The notes: a model not told the origin generated them from the sequence alone. A stretch of DNA of 44,574 bases from Suilimivivens sp964571145 (GCA_964571145.1 CAZNAP010000009.1:1-44574), one strand, 5' to 3'. Shown: positions 25,040-34,285, numbered from the stretch's first letter. Program-made: numbers and translations.

Positions 25040-27451
25040 CTATTTCATAACAATATTTACGATTCTTCCGGGTACATAAATTTCTTTGATAATTGCACCT
25101 GTGAGTTTATCACCCAGCACTTCTTTACCCTTGGCTATTACAGAGTCTTTATCTTCATCTCTGGCAATATCCAAGGTTGCTTTGGTTTTGCCATTGATTT
25201 GAACCGCAATTTCAATCGTAGATTCAATTGTTTTCGCTTCATCAAATTCCGGCCAGGAAGCTTCATATACACGTCCTGATAAACCAATAGTCTGCCAGAT
25301 TTCTTCTGTAATATGAGGTGCAACAGGATTCAGCAAAATTAACAAGGTCTTAAGTTCTCCGACTGTAACTGCATTTTTCTTATAAAACTCGTTAATCAAG
25401 GACATCATAGCAGCAATGGCTGTATTATACTTCAGGCTTTCGAAATCATTGCTGACTTTCTTGATTGTTTGATTCATCTTAACTTCTAAGTCTTTGGAAT
25501 AGCCTTCTTCATTAACCAAAATATCCTGCAGTTTCCATACTCTATCCAAAAATCTTCGGCAACCCTTTACACCATCTTCAGACCAGGATGCACTTAACTC
25601 AAATGCGCCGATGAACATTTCATAGGTACGTAATGTATCAGCACCATAATCCTGTACGATATCATCAGGGTTAACTACATTTCCTCTGGATTTACTCATT
25701 TTTTCGCCGTTAGAACCAAGAATCATTCCGTGTGACGTTCTCTTCTTATAGGGTTCCGGACATGGAACTATTTTTTCATCATAAAGGAAACGATGCCAGA
25801 ATCTTGAATAAAGTAAATGCAGGGTTGTATGCTCCATACCACCATTATACCAGTCTACAGGCATCCAATATTTTAATGCTTCCTTGCTTGCCAGTTCTTT
25901 ATCATTGTGCGGATCTGTATAGCGTAGGAAATACCAAGATGAGCCTGCCCATTGAGGCATAGTATCTGTTTCACGCAAAGCCGGGCCTCCGCAACAAGGA
26001 CAAGTTGTTTTCATCCATTCTGTCATATGAGCAAGCGGTGATTCTCCGTTATCCGTAGGCATATAGCTTTCAACTTCAGGAAGTTCTAATGGCAACTCGC
26101 TTTCCGGTAATGCCACATATCCACATTTCTCACATTGTACAATAGGAATAGGTTCACCCCAATAACGTTGTCTGGAGAATACCCAGTCACGCAGTTTAAA
26201 GTTGGTCTTCTCATGTCCTATTTTCTTTTCCGTTAAAAATTCTATGATTTTTACCTTTGCATCTGCTACTGAAAGTCCGTTCAGCAAACCGGAATTAACC
26301 AGTGTGCCTGTTTCAACATCTGTAAATACAGCTTCGTTCACATCTACCGGGCTGCCTGCTACCACTTCAATTATTGGCATATTGAACTTCTTTGCAAACT
26401 CCCAGTCTCTTTCATCATGAGCCGGTACTGCCATAATTGCTCCGGTTCCATAGGACATCAATACATAATCAGAAATCCATACAGGTATCTCTTCATTGTT
26501 AACCGGATTAATAGCTGATAATCCTTTCAGCATAACACCGGTCTTATCTTTGGCCAGTTCTGTTCTCTCAAAATCAGATTTTCTGGAAGCCATTTCTCTG
26601 TAATCAATTACATCCTGCCAGTTTTCAATATCATCTTTATACTTATCAATAAATGGATGTTCCGGACTCATAACCATATACGTCACACCAAATAATGTGT
26701 CCGGTCTGGTTGTGTAAACGGTTAATTTATCCTCTTTATTCTTCAATATAAAATCAACTTCTGCGCCAGTAGACTTTCCAATCCAGTTTTTCTGTGATAC
26801 TTTAACTCGTTCCACATAATCAACTGTATCAAGTCCCTCTAAAAGCTTCTCTGCATACTCGGTAATTTTCAGCATCCACTGACTTTTAACTTTACGCACT
26901 ACTTCAGCGCCACAACGTTCGCAGACACCATTCACTACTTCTTCATTTGCTAAGCCAACCTTACAAGAGGTACACCAGTTAATCGGCATCTCAGATTTAT
27001 AAGCCAAACCTGCATTGAACAGTTTCAGGAAAATCCACTGTGTCCATTTGTAATAGCCTACATCCGTTGTATTGATTTCACGGTCCCAGTCAAAGGAATA
27101 TCCAAGAGAATGTAACTGATTTTTAAAACGAATAACATTGTTTTCCGTAACAATCTTTGGATGAATATGATTTTGAATTGCATAGTTTTCTGTAGGAAGG
27201 CCAAAAGCGTCCCATCCCATCGGATAAAGCACATTGTATCCTTGCATTCTTCTTTTTCTGGCTACAATATCCAATGCCGTATAAGGTCTCGGATGTCCTA
27301 CATGCAATCCCTGTCCTGAAGGATACGGAAATTCTACTAATGCATAGTATTTTGGTTTAGAATAGTCATCAGAGGTCTTAAATGCCTTTTCCGCATCCCA
27401 AATCCCCTGCCATTTCGTCTCAACTTCTCTGTGATTATATAGCTCTGCCAT
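25040..27451 (-). CDS. leuS: Leucyl-tRNA synthetase
   Basis: 803 residues. A class I synthetase with the HIGH-type motif HVGHPRPY (residues 50-57), CP1 editing domain in the middle (threonine-rich TTRPDTLFGVTYMV and the GTGAIMAVPAHDERD segment that binds the editing substrate), and the KMSKS loop GEKMSKSRGN near residue 575. Two zinc-binding cysteine clusters are visible (CTSCKVGLANEEVVNGVCERCG; CEKCGYVALP...CPCCGG). An AGGAG site lies nine bases upstream. It charges tRNA-Leu, one isoacceptor of which is at 15.8 kb. The predicted leader is too short (about 35 bases) for a T-box. Confidence 0.98.
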   Translation of the reverse strand: MAELYNHREVETKWQGIWDAEKAFKTSDDYSKPKYYALVEFPYPSGQGLHVGHPRPYTALDIVARKRRMQGYNVLYPMGWDAFGLPTENYAIQNHIHPKIVTENNVIRFKNQLHSLGYSFDWDREINTTDVGYYKWTQWIFLKLFNAGLAYKSEMPINWCTSCKVGLANEEVVNGVCERCGAEVVRKVKSQWMLKITEYAEKLLEGLDTVDYVERVKVSQKNWIGKSTGAEVDFILKNKEDKLTVYTTRPDTLFGVTYMVMSPEHPFIDKYKDDIENWQDVIDYREMASRKSDFERTELAKDKTGVMLKGLSAINPVNNEEIPVWISDYVLMSYGTGAIMAVPAHDERDWEFAKKFNMPIIEVVAGSPVDVNEAVFTDVETGTLVNSGLLNGLSVADAKVKIIEFLTEKKIGHEKTNFKLRDWVFSRQRYWGEPIPIVQCEKCGYVALPESELPLELPEVESYMPTDNGESPLAHMTEWMKTTCPCCGGPALRETDTMPQWAGSSWYFLRYTDPHNDKELASKEALKYWMPVDWYNGGMEHTTLHLLYSRFWHRFLYDEKIVPCPEPYKKRTSHGMILGSNGEKMSKSRGNVVNPDDIVQDYGADTLRTYEMFIGAFELSASWSEDGVKGCRRFLDRVWKLQDILVNEEGYSKDLEVKMNQTIKKVSNDFESLKYNTAIAAMMSLINEFYKKNAVTVGELKTLLILLNPVAPHITEEIWQTIGLSGRVYEASWPEFDEAKTIESTIEIAVQINGKTKATLDIARDEDKDSVIAKGKEVLGDKLTGAIIKEIYVPGRIVNIVMK

Positions 27452-27494
27452 TGCTTATATCTCCTCTCGATTTCGGCATTACAAACCAGTCCTA

Positions 27495-27523
27495 ATTTTA
27501 ACTATTATAGGATAAAATGTCAA
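27495..27523 (-). promoter_or_regulatory. SigA-type promoter for leuS
   Basis: On the minus strand: -35 TTGACA (27518-27523), 17-base spacer, -10 TAAAAT (27495-27500), about 43 bases ahead of the ATG. Confidence 0.6.
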
Positions 27524-27553
27524 GAATCAGACACTATCTCGCATTATATAAAT

Positions 27554-29200
27554 CTAATCAATTTTCTTCACTTCATTTAGGTCATACCCTTTCACATACT
27601 GTACGGTAATGGTATCACCCGGCTGATATCTGACAATTCCAATCAATTCGGTTCTTGACATGTCTATATCAAAAATATCCTCTTGATTCTCCAAACAGAT
27701 ATAGTAATGTGTGGTTCCTTCCAATACGATTGGTGAAATTGTTTCAACCTTAGCAGTAATACTTTTAAACGGATCGGCTGAACTACTAATGATACCATTT
27801 GTATTTAACAGTTCTGAATAATTTTTCTCACACTCTTTCACTGTATCGCCAATCGCAACCCACTGATACTTCTGCACATTTACCATAGCATATTTCTTAA
27901 CCAGACCTGCGCCATCTTTTAATGCCATAAAGTAAGTCGGTTCATCAGCAATGTTTAATAATAATGGAAAAGTAGCCTGATATCCAAGATTCTGAACCTG
28001 CCCTTCTGCTGAAGACATTGCTGAATCTTCGATTGCACCTTCCACCTTATAATATCTGGTTTCCATGGTACGTTGATTCATTAACACAAAACCTACATTG
28101 GATTGGTCTCCGCTGACACTCGTCACACCAGTATATACCCACACATCATCCTCAAGTGCAATGTAATTATATCCGTTTGTGGACTGTAAACAGTCTTTCT
28201 GTCCCAGTACAGAATTCCAGTATCCATGCTTCAGCAAACCCCAATAGTCACATAAACCCAATAATCTTTCGGCAGAATATACTTTATCAATCCAAGAAGG
28301 CACATCCTCTACGTCATAATCGATACATTCCCCAGTCTGTGCATTGCATAGAACCACTCTTCCAATTGTCTGTCCTCCGAAAAGACCAATATTAAACTTC
28401 TTAACCGGACATACCCAGAATGGTGTTCCCTCTTCATCTATTTCAAAGAAAATTTGCTCATCAAAAATATAGGTTGGAAATTGAAATCTTAAGTGCCTGA
28501 AAATATTACGATTCAAATATTCTCCTTTGGAATAACGAATTCCCGTTTCCAGTTTGACACATTCCGTATTTTGAGTCGTCATATCAATCAGCATATATGC
28601 CGGTATACCCTTGCTTTGATTGGTCAGCCATTTAATACCGCTGGCATAAGTCAAAGGTGTTACCCTAACCGGTTTCCCCAGATAATTTATTTGTGCATAG
28701 TCAGCTGAAACTTCAAACTGCGAGACCATATCAACCATACTGCCCATTTTTCTGTTGCTCAGCAACGATGCGGAATCTCGATCCAGCAAAGGAATTGTCT
28801 TATAATCTACCTGCTTGATATCTGCTGTAAATTCTCGTTCCTCTACAGTCATTAATTGTTGATATTTGGCTGCATGGAAAAAGGGCGAGGATGCCAATGA
28901 GCCAACAATATATACCAAAACTAATACAAGCAACGCAATTCCAAAAATCTTGAACAATAAGCCTGTTTCTTTTAGGCTAAATTTGAAATTTGCAATTGTC
29001 TCTACTGTTGCTTGCTGGTTTTTTCTTCTCCTTCGAAACTCTGAAATCAGTAGAACCAGTATCAATAAAATGGCCATTGCACCCCAAGTACCTGTGGAAT
29101 GAATATTAATTGCCGGAATAGTCACATAATAGTAAACCCCCAGGAAAATAATAATCGCCAATAAAATAACTAACCTTCTGATAAATTTATTTTTACGCAT
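27554..29200 (-). CDS. Large membrane protein with extracytoplasmic domain, unknown function
   Basis: 548 residues; family not recognised. Three membrane helices near the N-terminus (about 9-27, 39-57 and 84-105), the loop between the second and third being basic (EFRRRRKNQQ) and so cytoplasmic. The remaining 440 residues are predicted outside the cell and rich in beta strands and aromatic residues (GGQTIGRVVLCNAQTGECIDYDVED; WVYTGVTSVSGDQSNVGFVLMNQRTMETRYYKVEG). The C-terminal part (about 490-548) looks like a small OB-like beta domain. AAGGAG lies six bases before the ATG. It has its own promoter directly after the terminator of the EF-G-like gene, and leuS follows with a separate promoter. 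Confidence 0.8.
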   Translation of the reverse strand: MRKNKFIRRLVILLAIIIFLGVYYYVTIPAINIHSTGTWGAMAILLILVLLISEFRRRRKNQQATVETIANFKFSLKETGLLFKIFGIALLVLVLVYIVGSLASSPFFHAAKYQQLMTVEEREFTADIKQVDYKTIPLLDRDSASLLSNRKMGSMVDMVSQFEVSADYAQINYLGKPVRVTPLTYASGIKWLTNQSKGIPAYMLIDMTTQNTECVKLETGIRYSKGEYLNRNIFRHLRFQFPTYIFDEQIFFEIDEEGTPFWVCPVKKFNIGLFGGQTIGRVVLCNAQTGECIDYDVEDVPSWIDKVYSAERLLGLCDYWGLLKHGYWNSVLGQKDCLQSTNGYNYIALEDDVWVYTGVTSVSGDQSNVGFVLMNQRTMETRYYKVEGAIEDSAMSSAEGQVQNLGYQATFPLLLNIADEPTYFMALKDGAGLVKKYAMVNVQKYQWVAIGDTVKECEKNYSELLNTNGIISSSADPFKSITAKVETISPIVLEGTTHYYICLENQEDIFDIDMSRTELIGIVRYQPGDTITVQYVKGYDLNEVKKID

Positions 29201-29236
29201 ATTTTACTCCTTTTTGATTATAAAGCTATGTTACTG

Positions 29237-29265
29237 ATTATACCTTTTCTCTCCTCTAAATACAA
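29237..29265 (-). promoter_or_regulatory. SigA-type promoter for the 548-residue membrane protein
   Basis: On the minus strand: -35 TTGTAT (29260-29265), 17-base spacer, -10 TATAAT (29237-29242). The -35 box abuts the hairpin terminator of the preceding gene, so the T-rich terminator tail and the -35 element are the same bases. Confidence 0.65.
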
Positions 29266-29293
29266 CAGGATGCTGTAATAATACAGCATCCTG
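29260..29293 (-). terminator. Terminator of the EF-G-like gene
   Basis: A perfect 12-bp stem (29266-29277 with 29282-29293, four-base loop), followed on the minus strand by TTGTATTT. The tail is interrupted, so efficiency is uncertain. Confidence 0.7.
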
Positions 29294-29319
29294 ACATTTT
29301 TAACTGCTTATTGATTCAT

Positions 29320-31410
29320 TTATTCTTCAGAACCTTCTTCTACCTTAGATGCTCTTGCTGCAACTTCCTTCTCCTGTACATCTGAAGGTGCCTGTTCATA
29401 TCTGGAGAATTCATAAGAATAATCACCGCGTCCGCCGGTCATGGAACGAAGGTCTGTACAGTAGCCATGTAATTCCATCATAGGAACATCGGCTTCTACC
29501 ACCTGTTTATTACCGGGTGCAGGATTCATGCCGAGCACACGACCTCTTCTCTTATTTAAGTCACCCATTACATCACCGGTATAAGCATCCGGCACAGTAA
29601 CCTTCAAGCTCATAATTGGCTCTAATAATACAGGGTGTGCTTCTATGAAGCCCTTCTTAAATGCCTGAACAGCAGCCATCTTAAATGCCATTTCAGAAGA
29701 ATCTACCGGATGATAAGAACCATCATACAGAATTGCTTTAACCCCAACTACCGGGTATGATGCTAAAGGTCCTTTCACAACAGAATCCTGAATACCTTTT
29801 TCTACTGCTGGGAAGTAATTCTTCGGAACTGCTCCACCGACTACGATTTGTTCAAACACATAAGGTTCTTCCAGATTACCTGAAGGTTCAAATTTCATCT
29901 TAACGTGTCCGTACTGACCATGTCCGCCTGATTGCTTCTTGTATTTATATTCTACATCAGAAGTTTTCTTAATTGTTTCACGGAAAGCAACTTTAGGCTG
30001 TGTTAATTCTACTTCAACCTTATATTCGTTTAATAATTTGCTGGCAATTACATCCAGATGCTGATCTCCCATTCCGTACAGTAACATTTGTCTGTTTTCG
30101 GAGTCATTTTCATATCTCATTGTCTGGTCTTCATGAGAAATTTTCTGAAGTGCCTGAGATATCTTGTCAACATCACCTTTATTTTTAGGTTTATACCTCA
30201 TATATGTATAAGGTACCGGCATTTCCCATTTACCAAATTTAATGGTAGTTGCCTTGGTTGATAAACTGTTACCGGTTCTTGCGCCTGTCAATTTAGCCAG
30301 TGCACCGATATCACCTGCATGTAATTCCTTTACTTCAATTGGTTTATTACCCTGCAATACATAAAGTTTACCGATTTTCTCTTCAATATCTTTATCTACA
30401 TTGTAAATCAAATCATCTGTTTTCAGTACGCCTGAATTAACCTTGATTAAGGAGTATTTACCAATAAACGGATCCACAATTGTTTTCCAAATATATGCTG
30501 ATTTTGCTTTGGAGAAATTATAATCTGCATGATATATTTCATTGGTTTTCATATTAATTCCGGCAGCTTCTCTGTTTTCAGGACTGGGGAAATACTTAAT
30601 AATATCATCCAGTAATGTATACATACCCTGACACAGAATATTTGAGCCCATGGTCATTGGAACAATACTACCATCACAAACATTGGTACGCAGTGCAGCT
30701 CTTATTTCAGCTTCTGAGAAAGTTTCGCCACCAAAATAACGTTCCATCATTTCTTCACTGGTTTCTGCAACTGCTTCAATTAAAGTATCTCTGCATAGCT
30801 GTAAATTTTCTTTATTATATTCAGGTACATCACACTCTACAACTTCTTTGCCCTGCCATCTATTACCGGTTTCGCTGATTACGTTAACATAGCCGACAAA
30901 CTTCTCATTTTCACGAATCGGCAAATGGAACGGTGCCATCTTCTTGCCGAACATTTCTGTCATATCTTCAACTACCTGACGAAAAGAAGCATTGTCCACA
31001 TCCATATTGCTTACATAAATCATACGAGGTAATTTATACTTTTCACATAAATCCCATGCTTTCTGTGTTCCTACTTCAACGCCTGATTTACCGTTTACTA
31101 CGATAATAACTGCTCCTGCTGCACTAATTGCTTCTTCTACCTCACCACTAAAATCAAAAAAGCCGGGTGCATCTAGAATATTAACCTTATAGCCTTCCCA
31201 TTCGATTGGAACTACGGAAGTACTGATGGATATCTTTCTTTTTTGTTCTTCCTTCGTAAAATCACTGACTGTATTTCCGTCTTCAACTTTCCCCATTCTG
31301 GAAGTAATGCCTGACAAATATGCCATTGCCTCTACCAAACTAGTCTTTCCGCATCCACCATGTCCAAGCAATGCAACGTTTCTAATCTTGTCAGTTGTGT
31401 AAATATTCAT
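29320..31410 (-). CDS. Elongation factor G-like GTPase (EF-G paralogue)
   Basis: 696 residues from the ATG at 31408-31410, which has GGAGGG six bases upstream; the open frame extends 28 codons further but without a ribosome-binding site. Domain order is that of EF-G: GTPase (P-loop GHGGCGKT, residues 16-23), domain II, III, IV (GGHGQYGHVKMKFEP; GFIEAHPVLLEPIMSLKVTVPD) and V (GDVMGDLNKRRGRVLGM). Two GTPase motifs deviate: DAPGF (80-84) has Phe where EF-G has the catalytic His of DTPGH, and the NKxD motif reads SNMD (134-137). These mark the EF-G-like (FusA2-type) branch rather than the essential translocase. It is not beside tufA or rpsL. Its role on the ribosome is unproven. Confidence 0.88.
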   Translation of the reverse strand: MNIYTTDKIRNVALLGHGGCGKTSLVEAMAYLSGITSRMGKVEDGNTVSDFTKEEQKRKISISTSVVPIEWEGYKVNILDAPGFFDFSGEVEEAISAAGAVIIVVNGKSGVEVGTQKAWDLCEKYKLPRMIYVSNMDVDNASFRQVVEDMTEMFGKKMAPFHLPIRENEKFVGYVNVISETGNRWQGKEVVECDVPEYNKENLQLCRDTLIEAVAETSEEMMERYFGGETFSEAEIRAALRTNVCDGSIVPMTMGSNILCQGMYTLLDDIIKYFPSPENREAAGINMKTNEIYHADYNFSKAKSAYIWKTIVDPFIGKYSLIKVNSGVLKTDDLIYNVDKDIEEKIGKLYVLQGNKPIEVKELHAGDIGALAKLTGARTGNSLSTKATTIKFGKWEMPVPYTYMRYKPKNKGDVDKISQALQKISHEDQTMRYENDSENRQMLLYGMGDQHLDVIASKLLNEYKVEVELTQPKVAFRETIKKTSDVEYKYKKQSGGHGQYGHVKMKFEPSGNLEEPYVFEQIVVGGAVPKNYFPAVEKGIQDSVVKGPLASYPVVGVKAILYDGSYHPVDSSEMAFKMAAVQAFKKGFIEAHPVLLEPIMSLKVTVPDAYTGDVMGDLNKRRGRVLGMNPAPGNKQVVEADVPMMELHGYCTDLRSMTGGRGDYSYEFSRYEQAPSDVQEKEVAARASKVEEGSEE

Positions 31411-31451
31411 ATAAGTCCCTCCGTTTTTCACATATTTAAACCCATGAGTAC

Positions 31452-31480
31452 ATTTTACTAAATAATAGAACAATATACAA
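31452..31480 (-). promoter_or_regulatory. SigA-type promoter for the EF-G-like gene
   Basis: On the minus strand: -35 TTGTAT (31475-31480), 17-base spacer, -10 TAAAAT (31452-31457), about 41 bases ahead of the chosen ATG. Its position downstream of the longer frame's start supports the shorter protein. Confidence 0.5.
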
Positions 31481-31527
31481 GTAAAATCATACAAAATATC
31501 TAAATATGTACTCCCTTTTTCAGACTC

Positions 31528-31556
31528 TTGACTTTCGCGCGTTGAAGTGGTATATT
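31528..31556 (+). promoter_or_regulatory. SigA-type promoter for aroF-tyrA
   Basis: On the plus strand: -35 TTGACT (31528-31533), 17-base spacer, -10 TATATT (31551-31556), 45 bases ahead of the ATG. It is divergent from the EF-G-like promoter. Confidence 0.65.
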
Positions 31557-31601
31557 GTTAAAACATAGGATAGTCCAATAAGGGAAAGGCAGGTAATAAA
31601 T

Positions 31602-32615
31602 ATGATTGTTGTTATGAAACCACAGGCTCCAGAATCAAGTATTCGAGCTATTACAGGTTATATAGAAGAAAACGGACTTCAGGTTCACATTTCAAAAGGT
31701 GAGCAGGTAACAATTATTGGTGTAGTTGGTGATAAATCTCGTATCTCTACAGAGAATTTAACTATATTTGAAGGTGTTGACCACATTGTTCCTGTTACAG
31801 AAAGTTATAAACTGGCCAATAAAAAATTCCATCCGGAAGCCTCCACCGTGAAAGTCGGAAATACTTCTATTGGCCCCGGAAATCTGACCATTATGGCAGG
31901 TCCCTGTGCCGTTGAAACACAAGAACAACTGATGACCATAGCGCAAGCTGTGAAAGCTGCAGGTGCTACTATCTTGCGTGGCGGTGCCTATAAACCCAGA
32001 ACTTCACCCTACGCTTTTCAGGGATTAGAAGAAGAAGGATTAAAATATATGCAGGAAGCAAAAGCTGTTACAGGCCTTTCAACCATATGTGAGGTTGTCA
32101 GTCTGGAAGCCATAGAAGCTGCTGTGAAATATGTGGATATGCTTCAAATTGGTGCTCGTAATATGCAAAACTTTATCCTACTGAAAGAAGCCGGTCAATC
32201 TGGACTCCCCGTTTTACTGAAAAGAGGATTATGCGCTACCATAGACGAATGGTTGAATGCAGCTGAATATATCATTGCAGAAGGAAACCCCAATGTTGTT
32301 TTATGTGAAAGAGGTATTCGTACCTTCGAAACTTCTACCAGAAATACATTGGATTTAAGTGCCGTACCGGTTCTTCGCTCCAAAACACACCTACCGGTTA
32401 TTGTAGATCCGTCTCATTCCACCGGTGCATATCAGTATGTTGCGCCTATGGCTAAAGCTGCTGTTGCATGCGATGCAGACGGCTTGATGATTGAAGTACA
32501 TAATGACCCTGCTCATGCACTTTCTGACGGCCCTCAATCTCTTACTTTTGATAAATTCTCCGCACTGACAGCTGAATTAAAGCCCTTCTGTCAGTTAATG
32601 AATCGTGCTTTTTAG
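31602..32615 (+). CDS. aroF: 3-deoxy-7-phosphoheptulonate (DAHP) synthase, type I-beta
   Basis: 337 residues. It condenses phosphoenolpyruvate with erythrose 4-phosphate, the first step of aromatic amino-acid synthesis. An N-terminal ferredoxin-like regulatory domain (about residues 1-68) precedes the TIM barrel, as in the Thermotoga-type enzymes, and probably mediates feedback by tyrosine. Metal and substrate residues are visible: Cys102 in GPCAVE, RGGAYKPRTSPYAFQG, QIGARNMQNF, LLKRG, CERGIRTFE and the DPSHSTG histidine. The TAG stop lies in copy C of the intergenic motif. tyrA follows by 74 bases on the same strand. Confidence 0.96.
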   Translation: MIVVMKPQAPESSIRAITGYIEENGLQVHISKGEQVTIIGVVGDKSRISTENLTIFEGVDHIVPVTESYKLANKKFHPEASTVKVGNTSIGPGNLTIMAGPCAVETQEQLMTIAQAVKAAGATILRGGAYKPRTSPYAFQGLEEEGLKYMQEAKAVTGLSTICEVVSLEAIEAAVKYVDMLQIGARNMQNFILLKEAGQSGLPVLLKRGLCATIDEWLNAAEYIIAEGNPNVVLCERGIRTFETSTRNTLDLSAVPVLRSKTHLPVIVDPSHSTGAYQYVAPMAKAAVACDADGLMIEVHNDPAHALSDGPQSLTFDKFSALTAELKPFCQLMNRAF

Positions 32616-32647
32616 TCACTCGATGACAAGTCGCCTGGTGCTTATAC
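32611..32647 (+). repeat. Intergenic motif, copy C, split by 15 extra bases
   Basis: TTTAGTCACT at 32611-32620 and GTGCTTATAC at 32638-32647 are the two halves of the motif seen at 15678 and 22734, here separated by 17 bases instead of two. The left half contains the aroF stop codon. AAGTCG (32628-32633) and CGACTT (32651-32656) could form a weak hairpin across the right half. Confidence 0.4.
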
Positions 32648-32689
32648 GAACGACTTTTAAATCAATTTTGGGAAAGGATTTTACGATTA

Positions 32690-33793
32690 ATGAAAACTGA
32701 TTTCACCTGTGGATTTATCGGACTTGGATTAATTGGTGGCTCTATTGCCCATGCAATGCGTAAGTTTTATCCCGCATGTCACTTAATGGCTTGGGATTCT
32801 AATGACACTACTCTTGCAAGGGCTGTTGAAGACGGCGTAATCAATGATGCATTATCTTCTCCAAATGATCATTTGACTGCCTGTGATTATTTATTCCTTT
32901 GTGCACCGGTTTCCTCGAATATATCTTTGATTCCAAAAATCAAACAATATCTTTCTCCTACCTGTTTATTGACTGATGTTGGAAGTGTGAAACAAGGTAT
33001 TCATGCCCAAGTGAAAGCGGTTGGTTTAGCCAAGCAGTTTATCGGCGGACATCCCATGGCAGGAAGTGAACGAACCGGCTATATTAATTCTCGTGCTCTG
33101 CTACTTGAAAATGCATATTATGTGTTAACACCCAGTGAAGAAGTGCCTTCTGAAACTGTGCAAGAATTCAGTCAATTAATTGCTTCCCTAGGTGCCATTC
33201 CACTGGTTCTCTCTGATACTTTACATGATTATATAACCGCTGCTGTCAGTCATCTTCCACATGTTGTAGCTGCTTCACTGGTGCATCTGATTCAGCAATC
33301 AGATACCCCAGACGAATTGATGAAAATGATTGCAGCCGGTGGATTTAAGGATATTACCCGTATCGCCTCTTCCTCACCGATTATGTGGCAGCAGATTTGT
33401 ATGACTAATACTGATAATATCTCTTCGTTACTCTCTCAATATATTGAAGTATTGTCGCAAATGAAAGCACAGATTGACAATCAAAACGAAACCGAAATTT
33501 ATCAGTTCTTTGATGAAGCCAGACAATATCGAGATTCCTTTATTGATGCTGCGAAAGGTCCCATTAAAACCGCCTATACGCTTCAGCTGGATATTGCCGA
33601 TCAGCCAGGTGCCCTTGCCAGCATTGTGAATCTACTGGCATCCGAAGATATCAGTATTAAGAATATTGGTATCGTTCATAACAGAGAGCAGACCGACGGT
33701 GTACTACAGGTTGAGTTTCATAATGTTGAAAACACGAAAAAAGCCATCAGCTTTTTACGCGCTAATGGCTATATTGTTTATGAAAAAAATTAA
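32690..33793 (+). CDS. tyrA: Prephenate dehydrogenase with C-terminal ACT domain
   Basis: 367 residues. It oxidatively decarboxylates prephenate to 4-hydroxyphenylpyruvate in tyrosine synthesis. The NAD-binding loop is GLGLIGGS (residues 11-18). GSVKQGI, GGHPMAGSERTGY and the catalytic-helix segment AAVSHLPHVVAASL are typical. An ACT domain at about 295-367 (YTLQLDIADQPGALASIVNLLASEDISIKNIGI) suggests feedback control by an aromatic amino acid. It is downstream of aroF in the same direction and ends two bases from the convergent VanZ-like gene. Confidence 0.96.
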   Translation: MKTDFTCGFIGLGLIGGSIAHAMRKFYPACHLMAWDSNDTTLARAVEDGVINDALSSPNDHLTACDYLFLCAPVSSNISLIPKIKQYLSPTCLLTDVGSVKQGIHAQVKAVGLAKQFIGGHPMAGSERTGYINSRALLLENAYYVLTPSEEVPSETVQEFSQLIASLGAIPLVLSDTLHDYITAAVSHLPHVVAASLVHLIQQSDTPDELMKMIAAGGFKDITRIASSSPIMWQQICMTNTDNISSLLSQYIEVLSQMKAQIDNQNETEIYQFFDEARQYRDSFIDAAKGPIKTAYTLQLDIADQPGALASIVNLLASEDISIKNIGIVHNREQTDGVLQVEFHNVENTKKAISFLRANGYIVYEKN

Positions 33794-33795
33794 TA

Positions 33796-34275
33796 CTATT
33801 TCTTTTTTCTGACTCGCATCCATAAGGCAAGTAGTAGCATACCTGTTATGCCTCCAGCCACATCTATGAACACATCCTTAACTGATGCATATCTGCCCGG
33901 TACAAAATACTGATGCAGCTCATCTATCGCTGCCGAGATAAAAAGCTGTATCAGAATAATGAAGCGACCTCTCCAGATTTGGGGCTCCCACATTCTTATC
34001 AAATTATAGGATAACAAGCCCACACAACCATATTCTGTAAAATGAGCTATTTTCCTAACTACACCTTCTACCGGAGAAATAGCTTCTGATGCTATCACTC
34101 CCGTACTATCAGGTTTGCCCACAAAAAAGTAATAAATATTATAAAGTAGCTTTGTTACCCATTCGCTGATTGCAGATGATTGTTCCGCATCTTCCGCCGA
34201 AAAAGCAAATATAATAAGATAAACTAAAACCAATAGAATTATCGTAATCGAGCTTGAAATAATTTTCTTTTTCAT
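33796..34275 (-). CDS. VanZ-family membrane protein
   Basis: 159 residues with about four membrane helices. The family motif is clear: RKIAHFTEYGCVGLLSYNL, then AAIDELHQYFVPGRYASVKDVFIDVAGGITG. VanZ confers low-level teicoplanin resistance in the enterococcal vanA cluster, but chromosomal relatives like this one are widespread in Firmicutes and of unknown role. It lies ten bases downstream of the PilZ gene and appears cotranscribed with it and with queA. There is no vancomycin-resistance cluster nearby, so the name should not be read as a resistance call. Confidence 0.9.
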   Translation of the reverse strand: MKKKIISSSITIILLVLVYLIIFAFSAEDAEQSSAISEWVTKLLYNIYYFFVGKPDSTGVIASEAISPVEGVVRKIAHFTEYGCVGLLSYNLIRMWEPQIWRGRFIILIQLFISAAIDELHQYFVPGRYASVKDVFIDVAGGITGMLLLALWMRVRKKK

Positions 34276-34285
34276 TCTATCAATT

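Noticed and set aside
27452..27553. Possible T-box ahead of leuS
   Set aside because: The predicted leader is about 35 bases with no T-box sequence or attenuator hairpin.
33796..34275. Glycopeptide-resistance gene vanZ
   Set aside because: Only the VanZ family fold is shared; there are no vanHAX or vanRS genes, and the family is common in susceptible Firmicutes.
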